Shown here: positions 47,031-57,945 of the stretch, one piece after another | Position numbering within the stretch: the stretch's first letter is position 1 | Layout: every line of letters starts with the position of its first letter | Assembly: GCA_021234155.1 (NCBI GenBank) | Contig: JAJEKV010000045.1 | Location: 4,746,544-4,810,543 of the forward strand | Reading direction: 5' to 3' | DNA from: Isoetes taiwanensis | Taxonomy: Eukaryota > Streptophyta > Lycopodiopsida > Isoetales > Isoetaceae | DNA length: 64,000 nucleotides | The notes under the pieces: generated by a model | What the model saw: only the letters and a program-made list of their open reading frames with translations | The model's database searches: none | Told to the model about the DNA's origin: nothing | Program-made: the position numbers and the translations under genes

Positions 47031-49440
47031 CGAGAGGCGTCGAGGGGCCTCAATCTATGATCTGGACTATACGATGGACAGATCCAACAACCGAGGTAGT
47101 GTAGAGCGCACCCCGTATAGAATATGTAGCACAATAATAGGGGGTTCTAGGGGGATTTGATATGGATGCATAAATCACCATTCCTAAAACCATAGACCAT
47201 ATCCATAAAACAATTCAATGGGTTATTAAAAAAAAAAGACATAGAATTAATAGAAAAAATAAACATGTTAGCTTGCTGATTGCATTGGTTAAAGCATTCT
47301 GATTAGAATATTGAATTTACTTGGTAGAGGTTCAAGTCTTTGTATTGCATATTTCAAAACCTTAGGCTAACCACAGACTTCATATTTCAAAATCATAGGA
47401 ACCCCCAATCATGAGTGACCATAATCAAAACGAGAGGCTCCCCGGGGGCCCCAACATATGATCCGCCATGGATGGACCGGATCCAACGACCAAGGTAGTC
47501 CAGACGCACCTCGTGTAGAATATATAACACAATAACAGGGAGCTCTAAGGGGGATTAATCACCATTCTTAAAACCATTGACTATACCCCTACAACAATTC
47601 AATAGGTTATTATTAAAAAAAGACATGGATTTAATAGAAAAATAAACAAACTTAGCTTGCTAGTTGCATTGATTGTAAAGGTTTGAGTATTCAGATTGCA
47701 TATATCAAAACCTTAAGCTTAACTTGTATTTCAGTATTTCAAAATCATAGGTGCCCCCAATCATAAGTGACCATAATCAAAATGAGAGGTGCTATAGGCC
47801 TCAATCTATGATCTGAACCATACGATGGACAGATCCAACAACCAAGGTAGTCGAGGGCACACCCCGTGTAGAATATGTAGCATAATAACAGGGGATTCGG
47901 GATATGGATGCATAAATCACCATTCCCAAAACCATAGACCATATCCCCTAAACAATTCAATGGGTTATTAAAAAAAGACATAGAATTAATAAAAAATAAA
48001 CACGCTAGCTTGTTGATTGCATTGGTTAAAGCATTCTCGATTAGAATATTTGAAATTTTGGTATTTCAAAACCTTAGGGCTTAACCTCAGATTTCATATT
48101 TCAAAATCATAGGCACCCCCAATCATAAGTGACCATAATCAAAACGAGAGGCTCGAGCCCCCAACAAATGATCCAACCATAGGATGGACGGATCCAACGA
48201 CCAAGGTAGTCTAAGGCGCACCTCGTGTAGAATATACAAAGACAATAACGTGGAACTCTAAGGGGGATTTGATATGGATGCATAAATCACCATTCTTAAA
48301 ACCATTGACTATACCCCTACAACAATTCAATAGGTTATTATTAAAAAAACATAGATTTAATAGAAAAAAATAAATACGTTAGCTTGCTAGTTGCATTGAT
48401 TAAAGCATTTTGATTAGATATTGAATTCTTTTGGTAAAGGTTTGAGTAATCAGATTGCATATATCAAAACCTTAAGCGAACTTGTATTTCGTATTTCAAA
48501 ATCATAGGTGCCCCCAATCATAAGTGACCATAATCGAAATGAGAGGCCCCAGAGGCCTCAATCTATGATTTGAACCATACGATGGACAGATCCAACAACC
48601 GAGGTAGTCGAGGGCGCACCCCATGTAGAATATGTGGCATAATAACAGAGGATCTGATATGGATACATAAATCACCATTCCTAAACCATAGACCATATCC
48701 CTAAAACAAAACAAAACAAAACAAAACAAAACAAAACAAAACATAGATTTAATAGAAAAAGTAAACACGTTAGCTTGTTGATTGCATTGGTTAAAACATT
48801 CTGATTAGAATATTGAATTGTTTTACTAGACGTTCAAGTCTTCATATTGCATATTTCAAAACCTTAGGTAAACCTTTATTTCATATTTCAAAATCATAAG
48901 TGACCATAATCGAAAACGAGAAGCCCCCTAAGGCCCCAACATATGATCTCGACCATAATGATGGATAGATCCAATCCAATTGCTAGTCCAGGCACATCTC
49001 GTGTAGAATATGTAGCACAATAACAGGGGGTTCTAGGGCGATTTGATATAGATGCATAAATCACCATTCTTGAAACCATAGACCATACCCCTAAAACAAT
49101 TCAATGGGTTATTATAAAAGAAAAACATAGATTTAATAGAAAAAGTAAACACGTTAGCTTGTTGATTGCATTGGTTAAATCATTATGATTATAATATTGA
49201 ATTCTTTTGGTAGAGGTTCAAGTATTCGTATTGCATATTTCAAAACCTTAAGCAAACCTGTATTTCGTATTTAAAAATTATAGGTGCCCCCAATCATAAG
49301 TGACCATAATCGAAACAAGAGGCTCAAAGGCCTCAATCCACGATCTGGACCATAGGATGGACAGATCCAACGACCAATGTAGTCCATGGCACATCCAGAT
49401 AGAATATGTAGCAAAATAATAGAGGGTTTCTTTTGTATTT
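47031..49440 (+). repeat. Satellite block, seven units in alternating A/B dimers
   Basis: Units start with (c/t)gagagg at 47031 (A), 47431 (B), 47783 (A), 48145 (B), 48541 (A), 48917 (B) and about 49317 (A), so each is 352-400 bp. Every unit has catccaac-type atccaacaaccgaggtagtc, gtagaatat(g/a)ta, gcataaatcaccattc, aaaaccat(a/t)gac and ttgcatatttcaaaacctta. A units carry ggcctcaatctatgatct and B units carry ccccaacatatgatc. A-to-A spacing is 752, 758 and about 776 bp. Confidence 0.9.
48703..48742 (+). repeat. AAAAC microsatellite inside satellite unit A3
   Basis: Eight copies of aaaac replace the acaattcaatgggttatta segment found in the other units. Confidence 0.92.
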
Positions 49441-49520
49441 ATGTGTACTTTTACTATGGTTTTTATATGATTTGATTGTGTATTGCACGAGACATATGAA
49501 TGCATATATCTAGAGTGCAC
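49404..49520 (+). repeat. Dispersed module, copy 2, at the satellite end
   Basis: The last satellite unit runs from gaatatgtagcaaaataat into tatgatttgattgtg and gcatatatctagagtgcac, matching copies 1 and 3. The satellite therefore ends inside a known dispersed repeat. Confidence 0.7.
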
Positions 49521-51920
49521 ACACACTCGTAAACTCTTGTGACACTTTGTAATGGTTACACCCATAAATTTCAATATATGTGAATTCGAAATATGCAAGC
49601 TTCAAGAAGGGCATTATATGATTTTCTTGCTTCCGCAGGCTCTCCACTTTTTTTTTTTCAAGGACTACCAATGAGGCGCGAAGAAAAAAGATGCCTTGAT
49701 GGGTTCGAGTGCTAGATTGGACCGGATTTCAAGCGTGATCGGGTCTGCAAGCTCGTGAAGTATCAATTTTTGGGCTTGTGTCTTTGCTCTAGCAAATAAG
49801 CTACCGGCTTCTTTCTAAATGGGCAAGCGAAAAGGAACCTAGAACCAACACTTCATCGATGATAGAGGGGCATCATACAAGGACGTAAAAGAAATGACCA
49901 ACTGCGAGGCCGATAACGCCTATCTTTGGACAAGAGAAGGATGAGCCAAGCTCATTGAACTCAAGATTCCACGATCTTCCGACAAGGCAATAGATAGAAA
50001 ACCCATGTATCCGTAATAGAAGAAAGCGCCAGTTGGAAAATTTATAAATGCCTCGTGGGTGTTTGCCTTGAAATGCTTTGCTTTGCTCCTTTATAGATGC
50101 TTCTTTGCAAAAGCCATGATTAAATACCTTAGGATTCGCAGCCTCCGCTATTAATTTGTTAGGCACATGTTAAATCATACTTATGTGGTTGTTTATCTTA
50201 ATACATAGATACCTTAATTCATCATAGACATTCATTGTACTTTCATTCTTAGTGGATCATCTTAAAACGAGACTGACTATTGCAATTTGCATGAAGGGAA
50301 GTTAGAAAATAGGAAGGTTATGTGGCAACATATTTTGAAACACGACTACTTTGGTTCATCATACACCTTCATCATTTGGTAAGTACATAAAGATTGTTTT
50401 GTACATTTGACATTAAGTAACATTATAGAAGTTGAAAGTCGATTTAATTAAAGTGGGGACTCATTCCATTCCCACTTTTTTGGAAACCCCGCTAATTTAC
50501 ACAAAAAGAAGCACCCCGATCCAAAAAATCCGCCATAATTGGAATTTTGTCTATTAGTGTGCATCCAAGCTTTTCTTCCAGTTTTCTGGATAGCGTGTCG
50601 AGAACAAGAACAATGCAATACAAACATAGGAATTTCATTACAGCTTGAAACCAAAGTTCTAATTGAAAAGATTCTTAGTTGAACATTTTGGCTCTATTTT
50701 CTTAGGTGGGTAGACAATAGATCACAAATTCCAACAAAAATTAAGCAAATTGTTTACTTAATCACCCAAAAATACTAGTTTTGAGATACCTTATCAAAAC
50801 ATATATAAATCATATTGTAATTTTTCTTTTTTTTTTTTGTTCTGCCATCATCTAAACTCAGCCTTTAAGCTTGCATACCGATTTTGGCAAAACCATTTGT
50901 CGACACGCTATTCCGCAGCGCTTCGAAGCCTCGCTATGCCGGAGGACACATGCCGGATCGGAAGAGAAAATCGTGGTATGATCGATGGTCGCGTAGATTT
51001 AAGGTTTCTTGCCGGTTAAGGATTCTCGCATTTGCCGCCGAATCGCCGAAAATGGAAGCCGTATGCTATGGAGGTACGCAATCTTCCTTCACGAGGTACA
51101 CAAGATTTTGATCCTCGCTTTGTTTGAGGAAGGGGCGAGATGGATGCATGGATGAATGGGTTTCATGTGTGTAATCGAGGGAAACGTGGGCTCAACGCCA
51201 GCTTCAGATATCGCTCTTTTAAGATTTGAGGCTGATCCCAAGAACCGGAGGTATCACCGTAGTCCTATTATCTTATAGCTTGAAGAGCTGCATGCTTCTT
51301 TCCCCTACCGCCACGTAAACGTGGGCCTCAAGGTAAGCTTGCCCTTTACGCTTTAGTTAATCTTCTTTATTTCTGCTGCTTCATCCCACAAAATGTATTC
51401 CCTTTCCGGCTGAAGATTTTTGAAGCGTAATATTTTGCCCCTATGGCTCGGCGCATCGCAAGCTCGCTTTAAGTGTCTCGATTCGCTTCTAACCCGTGAT
51501 CAAGGGGTTGGCATCACTTTTAAAGTTGTTCCACATCTTGACATGTTTGTTTGCTTGGTCCCGCTTGGCAACAACAAAACAATCATGCTAACCGAGAAAT
51601 GGATAAGCGCAAAGACAAGTGGCAATAAGAAAAAGGAGAAGGCATAAGGCACAAAGGAAGTTTTCCCTTGAATCTCTCTTTGCGTGTACTTCTCATGCTT
51701 CCAATGTTCTTTATCATGGAGGGCATTATTCACATAATCGCCTACAGATTGGCTCCTCAAATCAGTAATAAGTGCCCCTCATATTTTTCAAACCTATTTG
51801 CAATTTTTTTCGTGAGTAAAGTTTGTAGGATGCGTAAAGAGATGACTTAATTCTTCTTCACCGCTTCATAGGATAAGTCATGCATAGTAGCCTTTTGTTG
51901 ATTCTCTCAAGGTTTTGCAG
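49521..51920. other. Unrecognised stretch upstream of the ABC transporter relic
   Basis: Minus frame 50166-49873 and + frames at 50837-51110 and 51420-51647 look protein-like in composition but match no family I know. The + frames lie upstream of the ABC relic and could be decayed upstream exons; this is unproven. T-runs sit at 49650-49660 and 50824-50839. Confidence 0.3.
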
Positions 51921-52711
51921 TGTGAATTTTGTGAGGCATTAGAAGTACATTCAAGAGAGCTACCACCATTATTGGAGAGTGATATAACTGGCAAACAACC
52001 TCCCATCCTATATGAAAGTGATTATTCTCTTCTTTCAAATAATATAGCACCTCTTCTTCGTGTGGAAAATTTAATCATTGCACCCCATGTGGTTCAACAC
52101 CGGTGAGAAATTTATCTTTTGTGTTACATGAAGGTGACAATATGATGGTATGTTAATTAACTTTTAAGTTAAGGTCCTCATATCATAGATTGAGATTTTG
52201 ATTTTTCCATGTAACTTTGAAACATGTAGATAACTCGGTGTAAGTGGTTGTGGCAAAAACATCACTTCTCGTAACAATTGTTGGTCTTTGGCATTATGGA
52301 GCAGAACTGCTCCAGATATGCTTTGATTCTACGTGGCCAAACAAATATTTTTCTGTCCCACAAAAACTTATATGGCCCTTGGGACATTAAGACAGCAGCC
52401 TTTTGTACCCACTGGGAAAGCGTGGACAACCCCTGCTTGTGACATCTGATGACCAATGTATGATGTGTTAAATTGACTAGACTTAAGCGGTTTTTAGTAT
52501 TACAAACTAACATGCACATGTTGTTCCAGGCAATGCAAATTTGACTGGTCCCGTATTTTCCCAGCCCACTGATACAGAGTTAATGGATATTTTGCACCAA
52601 GTGCATTTGGAAAGTGTGGCAGCTCGTTACAGTTTAGATTCAAGGGCTGATTGGTCCAAAGATGCTCAAGATGGGAACAACAACAACGAATTGCAATTGC
52701 ACGAATTCTAA
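51921..52711 (+). pseudogene. Relic of an ABCD-type (peroxisomal/plastid) ABC transporter
   Basis: An exon 51921-52102 with acceptor ttttgcag and donor gtgaga encodes CEFCEALEVHSRELPPLLES...SNNIAPLLRVENLIIA, matching the linker and start of the nucleotide-binding domain. Near 52237-52290 a broken frame reads ITxxSGCGK(T)SLLVTIVGLW (Walker A, GPSGxGKTSLL in the family). 52346-52399 gives IFFCPTKTYMALGTLRQQ, the Q-loop region usually written FLPQxPYMxLGTLRxQLLYP, with Q replaced by T. 52530-52708 gives ELMDILHQVHLESVAARYSL and DSRADWS, the stretch before the signature motif, then a stop. The signature, Walker B and H-loop are missing, as are the membrane helices. Such half-transporters move acyl-CoAs or related molecules. 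This copy cannot work. Confidence 0.7.
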
Positions 52712-53620
52712 TATGCCAACCAAAACTCATACTTTTAGATACCTTAGTTAACATCACAACAAAGTGAATATCTGTTGGTTCCAAGAGTGTGCATTTCCTT
52801 TTGAAAGACAGTAATATAAGGCATCTAATCAATAAGCATAGCCGGTGATCATACATTTTCAATGTCCTCAGCATAGCTTCACATTCACTGCCACTAAAGA
52901 AAAATCATTAAGGACCTGGCAGTAACAAAGCAACTTATATGTTGGGGTAAATCTTACAGGACCAGTAAACCATATTCTTTAAGCTTCCTCTAAAATGTAC
53001 TCCTGCCATATTGAGAAAGTCTTGATCAGTCTGGTGCTCATTTGTTTAATAGTGCATCATACCAGAAAATGCAAGACATGCAATCTATGAATTGCCATAG
53101 AACTGGAGATATTGCCTTCTTTCCTTTGATGAACGTGATGAAGTTTTTAGTTGCTGTACAATAAGTTTGTTTGTGATCTTGAATATTGAGAACACTTTTT
53201 GTACATATTTTCTTTTGCCGTGCCTTCCGAATAATGCAACTTATTATCATTAATATTCAAAACGTATGCTTATTAACTATGAAATAGAATCAAGCACAAG
53301 AAATTACAGGAAGGCTTCACCTCAACAAGTTCAATTGCATGAAGTTTAGCACATACCTCCCTAGCTACATGCATCGAAAACATTACTTGCAAACTTAAAC
53401 TGGGGAAATGCATCAAGAATGATGCATCAAAAACATTATTTGTAGACCTCAAGTTCGGTTAATGGGGAAATGCATCAAAGATATTATTTTGTAGACTTAA
53501 ACTTGGGTTAAATATCCCCTCTATTGATTAGAAGCTTTTGCTCATAATTGTTCACGGCACCAATTCACATTTTGGATGATTGTTCCCTTTTTCTCAACCC
53601 ACCCTACAGACAACGGGATT
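52712..53620. other. Intergenic, nothing recognised
   Basis: Only short repeats of gcatcaa(a/g)(a/g)a and aaacattattt(g)tagac near 53390-53500 were noticed. Confidence 0.35.
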
Positions 53621-53623
53621 GAA

Positions 53624-53690
53624 AAGAGAAATGTTCGCGGCGGCCTTGGCCGCCGCGATAAATTTCTTGTATTTATAAATGGGCTCATTA
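53624..53690 (+). repeat. Third copy of the GGCCTTGGCCG SINE-like core
   Basis: agagaaatgttcgcggcggc followed by cttggccgccgcgataaatt and tctt matches 20660-20700 and 20836-20880. It ends in tgtatttataaatggg. Confidence 0.7.
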
Positions 53691-54059
53691 CAATATATAT
53701 TACAGTGGGTGAAGAGACCATAGTGGTGGTATGGGCACAATGATTACACCCTCTTCACACATGAACCACCTAGTGCAAAGGGCGCGTGGAGCTCTCTCCT
53801 AGTCACGGAGCAACTTACAAACGATAGAAATTTGTATGAGGAGTTCCTTTATGGGCCACGTGCTTGTATGTCCAACTGATGTCACCACCCTCTTCTCGGC
53901 ACCTTTCTTCAATGAACTGATCTTTTCATTGCTCCCAAGCATGTACTATCCGGGTCGAGATAAGGACCGCAAGAGACAAAATCAAATTAGTCAAGCGATG
54001 CTACATGCAAAAAAATAAAATAAAGCACGCCTTAGGGCCATTTTGGAAAATACGCATAT
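53691..54059. other. Short unrecognised stretch
   Basis: A + frame at 53836-54018 shows no family features. Confidence 0.3.
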
Positions 54060-54292
54060 GAGAAAGGCAGCTCGAGGGAAAAACACAGGTGGGAGGCCTT
54101 TCTCGACCGCCAGTCGAGAAAGGCAGCTCAAAGCTTAAAACACAAGTTTTGGGGGTGTCTTTCTCGACTCGCGAAGTCGAAAAGGCAGCTCCAAGCTTAA
54201 AAAACGTGAGGTTTTAGGGATCAAAAGGTCGAAATCGAAAGGCGCTTCAAGGCCGTAAACGCAGTTTTAGGGGTCAAGGCCTTTCGACTCGC
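54060..54292 (+). repeat. Minisatellite, four units of about 60 bp
   Basis: Units share (g)agaaaggcagctc, a(a)gcttaaaacac(a)agttttggggg and cctttctcgact at about 54060, 54116, 54178 and 54235. They decay towards the right. Each unit carries the mirrored words gagaaaggc and gcctttctc, so each could fold. Confidence 0.75.
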
Positions 54293-54446
54293 ATGAATGT
54301 CAATGAATGTTTTCAATGAATGTTTTGTAAAGATTGACACTTACATTTTCGTGTCTCTTTCACTTTCGCTTGAAGACGGCTTTCCGCACGCAGCTCCCTA
54401 TAGCAGGGGAGATACAACCACATGCAATTTTTTCTTTTTGATCCCT

Positions 54447-55413
54447 TTTTTTGAAGAACCGTGTCATCAATATATTAAAAGAATGGTAATGTTACAAAGC
54501 AAGTGAGGAGGAAGGAGAATCCCCAAAGAGACAAAGGATACCTTGACACCGCACAACAAACTCACGTAAAATTGCAACTCTTGCTGTACAAACCGACCAT
54601 CACCATCTACATCACCCAAGAAGTCCCACCAAATGGCAACCGCCATTTACTAATCCCGAACACCGTAAAGCTTTGAAATAGCTTGTACCCGAAGAGAGGA
54701 ATCGAGAGAGCCGCAGTCAGCCAATCCCCGAAGATCCACAACCGCCGCCCAAATCAATCACACCAACCAAGCCACGCAGATGCAGGCTTGCTGCCGCAAG
54801 AGCGCCAAGCACCGGATACACATGAAGTAGCAACCGCCGGCTAGTCAATCTCACCGGGGCCAGAGCCTCCGACCCAATCCCGCAAGCCTGCAAGTGAGGG
54901 CATAAAACCGCACAATGCTCCATACGCCTCCATGATGAAGGCCACAACAAGGGGCGAGAGGGCTCACACCCGCCCTAACCCGACTCACAAGGGCATTCAC
55001 CCCGATATGCTATAGCAGGTAACCACCCGCCACGTAAGCACCCTAACCTTCTGGGGAAGTGAGCTCCATGTCCACGCCCAAACCGAAATGGAAGATGCAG
55101 AGACCACTTGCCGGAAGGGGCAGAGTGTCATGAATAGCCAGCACCGGTAACAAGACCGCACAAAACAAGAAGATACAACATCCCATTGAACCTTCCAAAC
55201 CCGCACCACCACATCATCCCGAGGGACTATAGGTATGTGTGTGGAATACTCCCCCACTTGTTCCCGATAGCCCTACACGCCCTCGAGGCGAGTCCTAAGA
55301 ACTATCACGAAGCTAGTCGACTACCCCAATACCAATCCTCCAAGGTGAGCACGCTGACTGCGCCTCCAACGAACTTCACAGTCGAGAGCATGCATGTGCC
55401 GCCAAGGGCAGAG
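54447..55413 (-). mobile_element. Second copy of the LINE 3' end
   Basis: Starts with a T-run and gaagaaccgtgtcatcaat, as at 3004-3040, and follows that copy with many small deletions to about 55413. The minus strand encodes the same zf-RVT tail (ALAAASLHLRGLVGVIDL near 54780). It is 5'-truncated earlier than the copy at 3.0-5.6 kb, and in the same orientation. Confidence 0.88.
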
Positions 55414-55769
55414 GCTTGGCCGAAACTCCTATATATCAAACAAACATATTCAAGCAGGTAATTTCCATCTAAAGTAATTGTAGTTTTGTAGTTTGATAAA
55501 GCATTAATAGAAAGTGTTGTCTACATTTTTTAATTTCAACTACTAATATACAAATGGTTTTCTATGCCTAAATGTCAGAAACATGAAAAATATTTGTTTT
55601 CATTCAAATTGTATTATTGGTTCCAACTTTATTGATGTGTAAATGCATCTTTAGCAGATTGAAGCAGGAGATCCCATTTAAAGAAAGCAAACCATCCTTG
55701 AATGATGTATAACATTGTACCATGCTATATCAACTTCTAACTATTATAAAAGATGTTATTGATATTCTC
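55414..55769. other. AT-rich spacer
   Basis: Nothing recognised. Confidence 0.35.
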
Positions 55770-56130
55770 CCCGCCTCGAGGCTAAGGTGGCCTTTGCGCC
55801 GAAGGCATCGTGCTGAGGCCTCGCCTCGTGCGCAGATGGATGATGGATGCAATGCGCGGTGAAGGATGAAGCCCCTGTGTGTGCCTGAGGGATGTCGCTG
55901 CTGCATGCCCAGGGGTCCGGGCGCCTTTGGCTGGCTCTGAGGGATGCACCTCCCTCCTCCTTCTCAATGCGTTTTCACTGGCCCCCGGAAGCCGGGCCAC
56001 GGCGCCCGCCTTCCCCTGAAAGCGCTGGGCGCTTGGGCTTATTGATGCGTTGGTTTTCAGCTTCAGCCCGGTGCCTCGGCCACCGGGCCTTTCTATTACG
56101 ATTGCTATGGGGTTTGGGATTCTAACTTTA
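55770..56130. other. GC-rich island
   Basis: Rich in gcct, gcgc and cccc words, in contrast to the surrounding AT-rich DNA. The open frames here are long only because stops are rare, and no family was recognised. It may be imported or methylation-sheltered repeat DNA. Confidence 0.5.
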
Positions 56131-56139
56131 CGGGAGGCA

Positions 56140-56330
56140 GCTCTTATGGTCTAGTGGTTTGATCGAATTACTCAAGGGGGTGTACAGAGTTTCTGCATCA
56201 GCATCTATTTGCCCTGGTTTCAGTGAGAGGATGGAGGTTTAGCGCCGCGGCATGAGTCCCAGACTAGTACCTGGCGCACTTAGCCGCGGAAGAGGCTACG
56301 GTTTGGGGCGTTTGTTGAAGTTACGTTTGT
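56140..56330 (+). repeat. Possible tRNA-derived SINE head
   Basis: tggtctagtgg (about 56147-56157) fits the polymerase III A box. A clear B box at normal distance was not found. A palindrome-like gcgccgcggcatgag...tagccgcgg follows. Confidence 0.35.
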
Positions 56331-56525
56331 TGAGGTATGCTTGTTGCTTTTGCGCTGAAGATAGCTTTTGATCTGCGGTCATCATGGCAACGGTTTTCCC
56401 CTGGGGGTTTTAATCCCGCCATGGTGCTCACTCGCTTCCGCCCATGCAATGTATTTTTGTTTTCTTTGTACTTGTGGTCGCATGTCCTCTGTGACGCTGC
56501 CTTTGTGGTGCGACGTAAAAATATA

Positions 56526-56546
56526 CTTCCTTCCTTCCTTCCTTCC
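56526..56546 (+). repeat. CTTC microsatellite
   Basis: Five copies of cttc. Confidence 0.9.
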
Positions 56547-56776
56547 CAAAATTGTTTTGATTTTAATGCATTTAAGCACTTCGAGCATTCAATGAGAATT
56601 TGAATATGGCTTTCTTACTATAAACATGATTTTTCTAGGCTCAAATATGTAATTAGGCTGGTCATTCGTAAAGATGTGAATTTTATTTTTTCGTACTATG
56701 GAATGGGCTAATACATTTCCCATGGGGTTTTTTCAATTGAAGTTCTAGATACCAGCTTTCTTACATTTCCTTTGTA

Positions 56777-57945
56777 ATGCAAAAGGAGCTTTCAAACCTC
56801 AGAACAGGGGCAGACATGTGCTTTGGGAGACCTCCCCCACGCCAGAGATCAGAGGCCGCAACCTTTCCGCTGAATGCATGGTTTGATGCCGAGTGTAAGG
56901 AACGCAAACGCGCAGACTGTCCTCATCATGGATCAGGACCGCAAGCTCGGGCCACCAGCCATTACCGCGCCTTCCTCCAAAGGAAACAAAGGCAAGGTAC
57001 ATGGCAAGGCACCATGGAGAAATGTTCGCCACTAGACGCTTGCACACCCAGAACTTTCGGGCGCCAGGGTACTCGCAGCCAAACATGTCGCTACCGGAAC
57101 ATCACTCGGGCAATGGGAATGGGAGCGCGACCGCGCACGCCTTTATGATCCCCCTGAACACCCATTGATGCCCCTCCGAATACGGCTCACCGGGCCGGGT
57201 GATCACGTAAGAAGATGTCGGCAGAGGGTCGCAGTCACCGGCTAATGGGGAAAGCGCCAGACTTAGACGGGCCTCCAAGCCGAAGTTGCTCCGCGCGCGT
57301 GACGTTCATGGTGTCCGGCCCCGTCGCGACCGTTCCAACATGGCGGGCATAGGGTTTTCGTGGTCATGGACCACTGCGTGGTTGTTCCCTACCTACAAGG
57401 GATCCACATCGGCCCCCAGCCATTACCTAACCATCACGGTCGCGATTCTCAACGCCATTGTAGGCAGGCAGCCGGAAGTCGGCACTTACCCAAAGTGTGC
57501 TTCCAACCCCGACATTAGCCCGATCATTGATCACATCTTCACACTCGGCCCTCGGCGGCCGAGACGCCAGAACCACGGAGGACATGTACAAACAAGTGGA
57601 CTTTGCAAAAGTTTTCACGTAAAGCATTCCCGAAAAGTTGTGGGCGAAGATTGCACCATCCGGGCTTATGGACCGCTATGGAGGTAGAGATCAGACGCGA
57701 GAGCCGCAATGCCACATGCAAACCGTGGCGACGCCATTTGCCGCAAAGATGGAGTTAGGCAAGGTTGTCCTCTCACCCACACCTTTGACTTTACATTGAC
57801 CGCTTGAAAGTCCGCTTGCCGCCAATGGGGGGGACGGTATACAACTCTTGCACCGTGTCATCCTGCATTCCATCTCAAAGGATGATGTGGACCTCTTGGC
57901 CCATACACCAGAGGGCATCACAAGGCATCCTAAAATTTTAACCGC
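56777..57945 (+). mobile_element. GC-rich non-LTR retrotransposon RT fragment, different from the L1-like LINEs
   Basis: + frames in order. 56860-57000: FPLNAWFDAECKERKRA and HYRAFLQRKQR (the segment between endonuclease and RT; NxWFDxEC is common in RT-bearing non-LTR elements). 57355-57500: WTTAWLFPTYKGSTSAPSHY then LTITV (RT motif with YKGK..P.NYR.ITV). 57600-57685: VDFAKVF-like and LWAKIAPSGLMDRYG. 57735-57765: DGVRQGCPLT (RT motif GxRQGCPLSP). 57875-57930: KDDVDLLAHTPEGI, where the catalytic (Y/F)ADD has become KDD. Frames are broken several times. It is more GC-rich than the rest of the window. Confidence 0.75.

Noticed and set aside
47031-49440. CRISPR array
   Set aside because: Units are 350-400 bp with no short repeat/unique spacer pattern; it is a satellite.
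46952-49598. Repeated minus frames with CYIFYTGCALDYLGCWICPSY
   Set aside because: They recur because the satellite repeats; there is no evidence of coding selection and the frames differ between units.
52262-52874. Long minus-strand frames as a gene
   Set aside because: The + strand of the same stretch reads as ABCD transporter pieces in family order; the minus frames are shadows.
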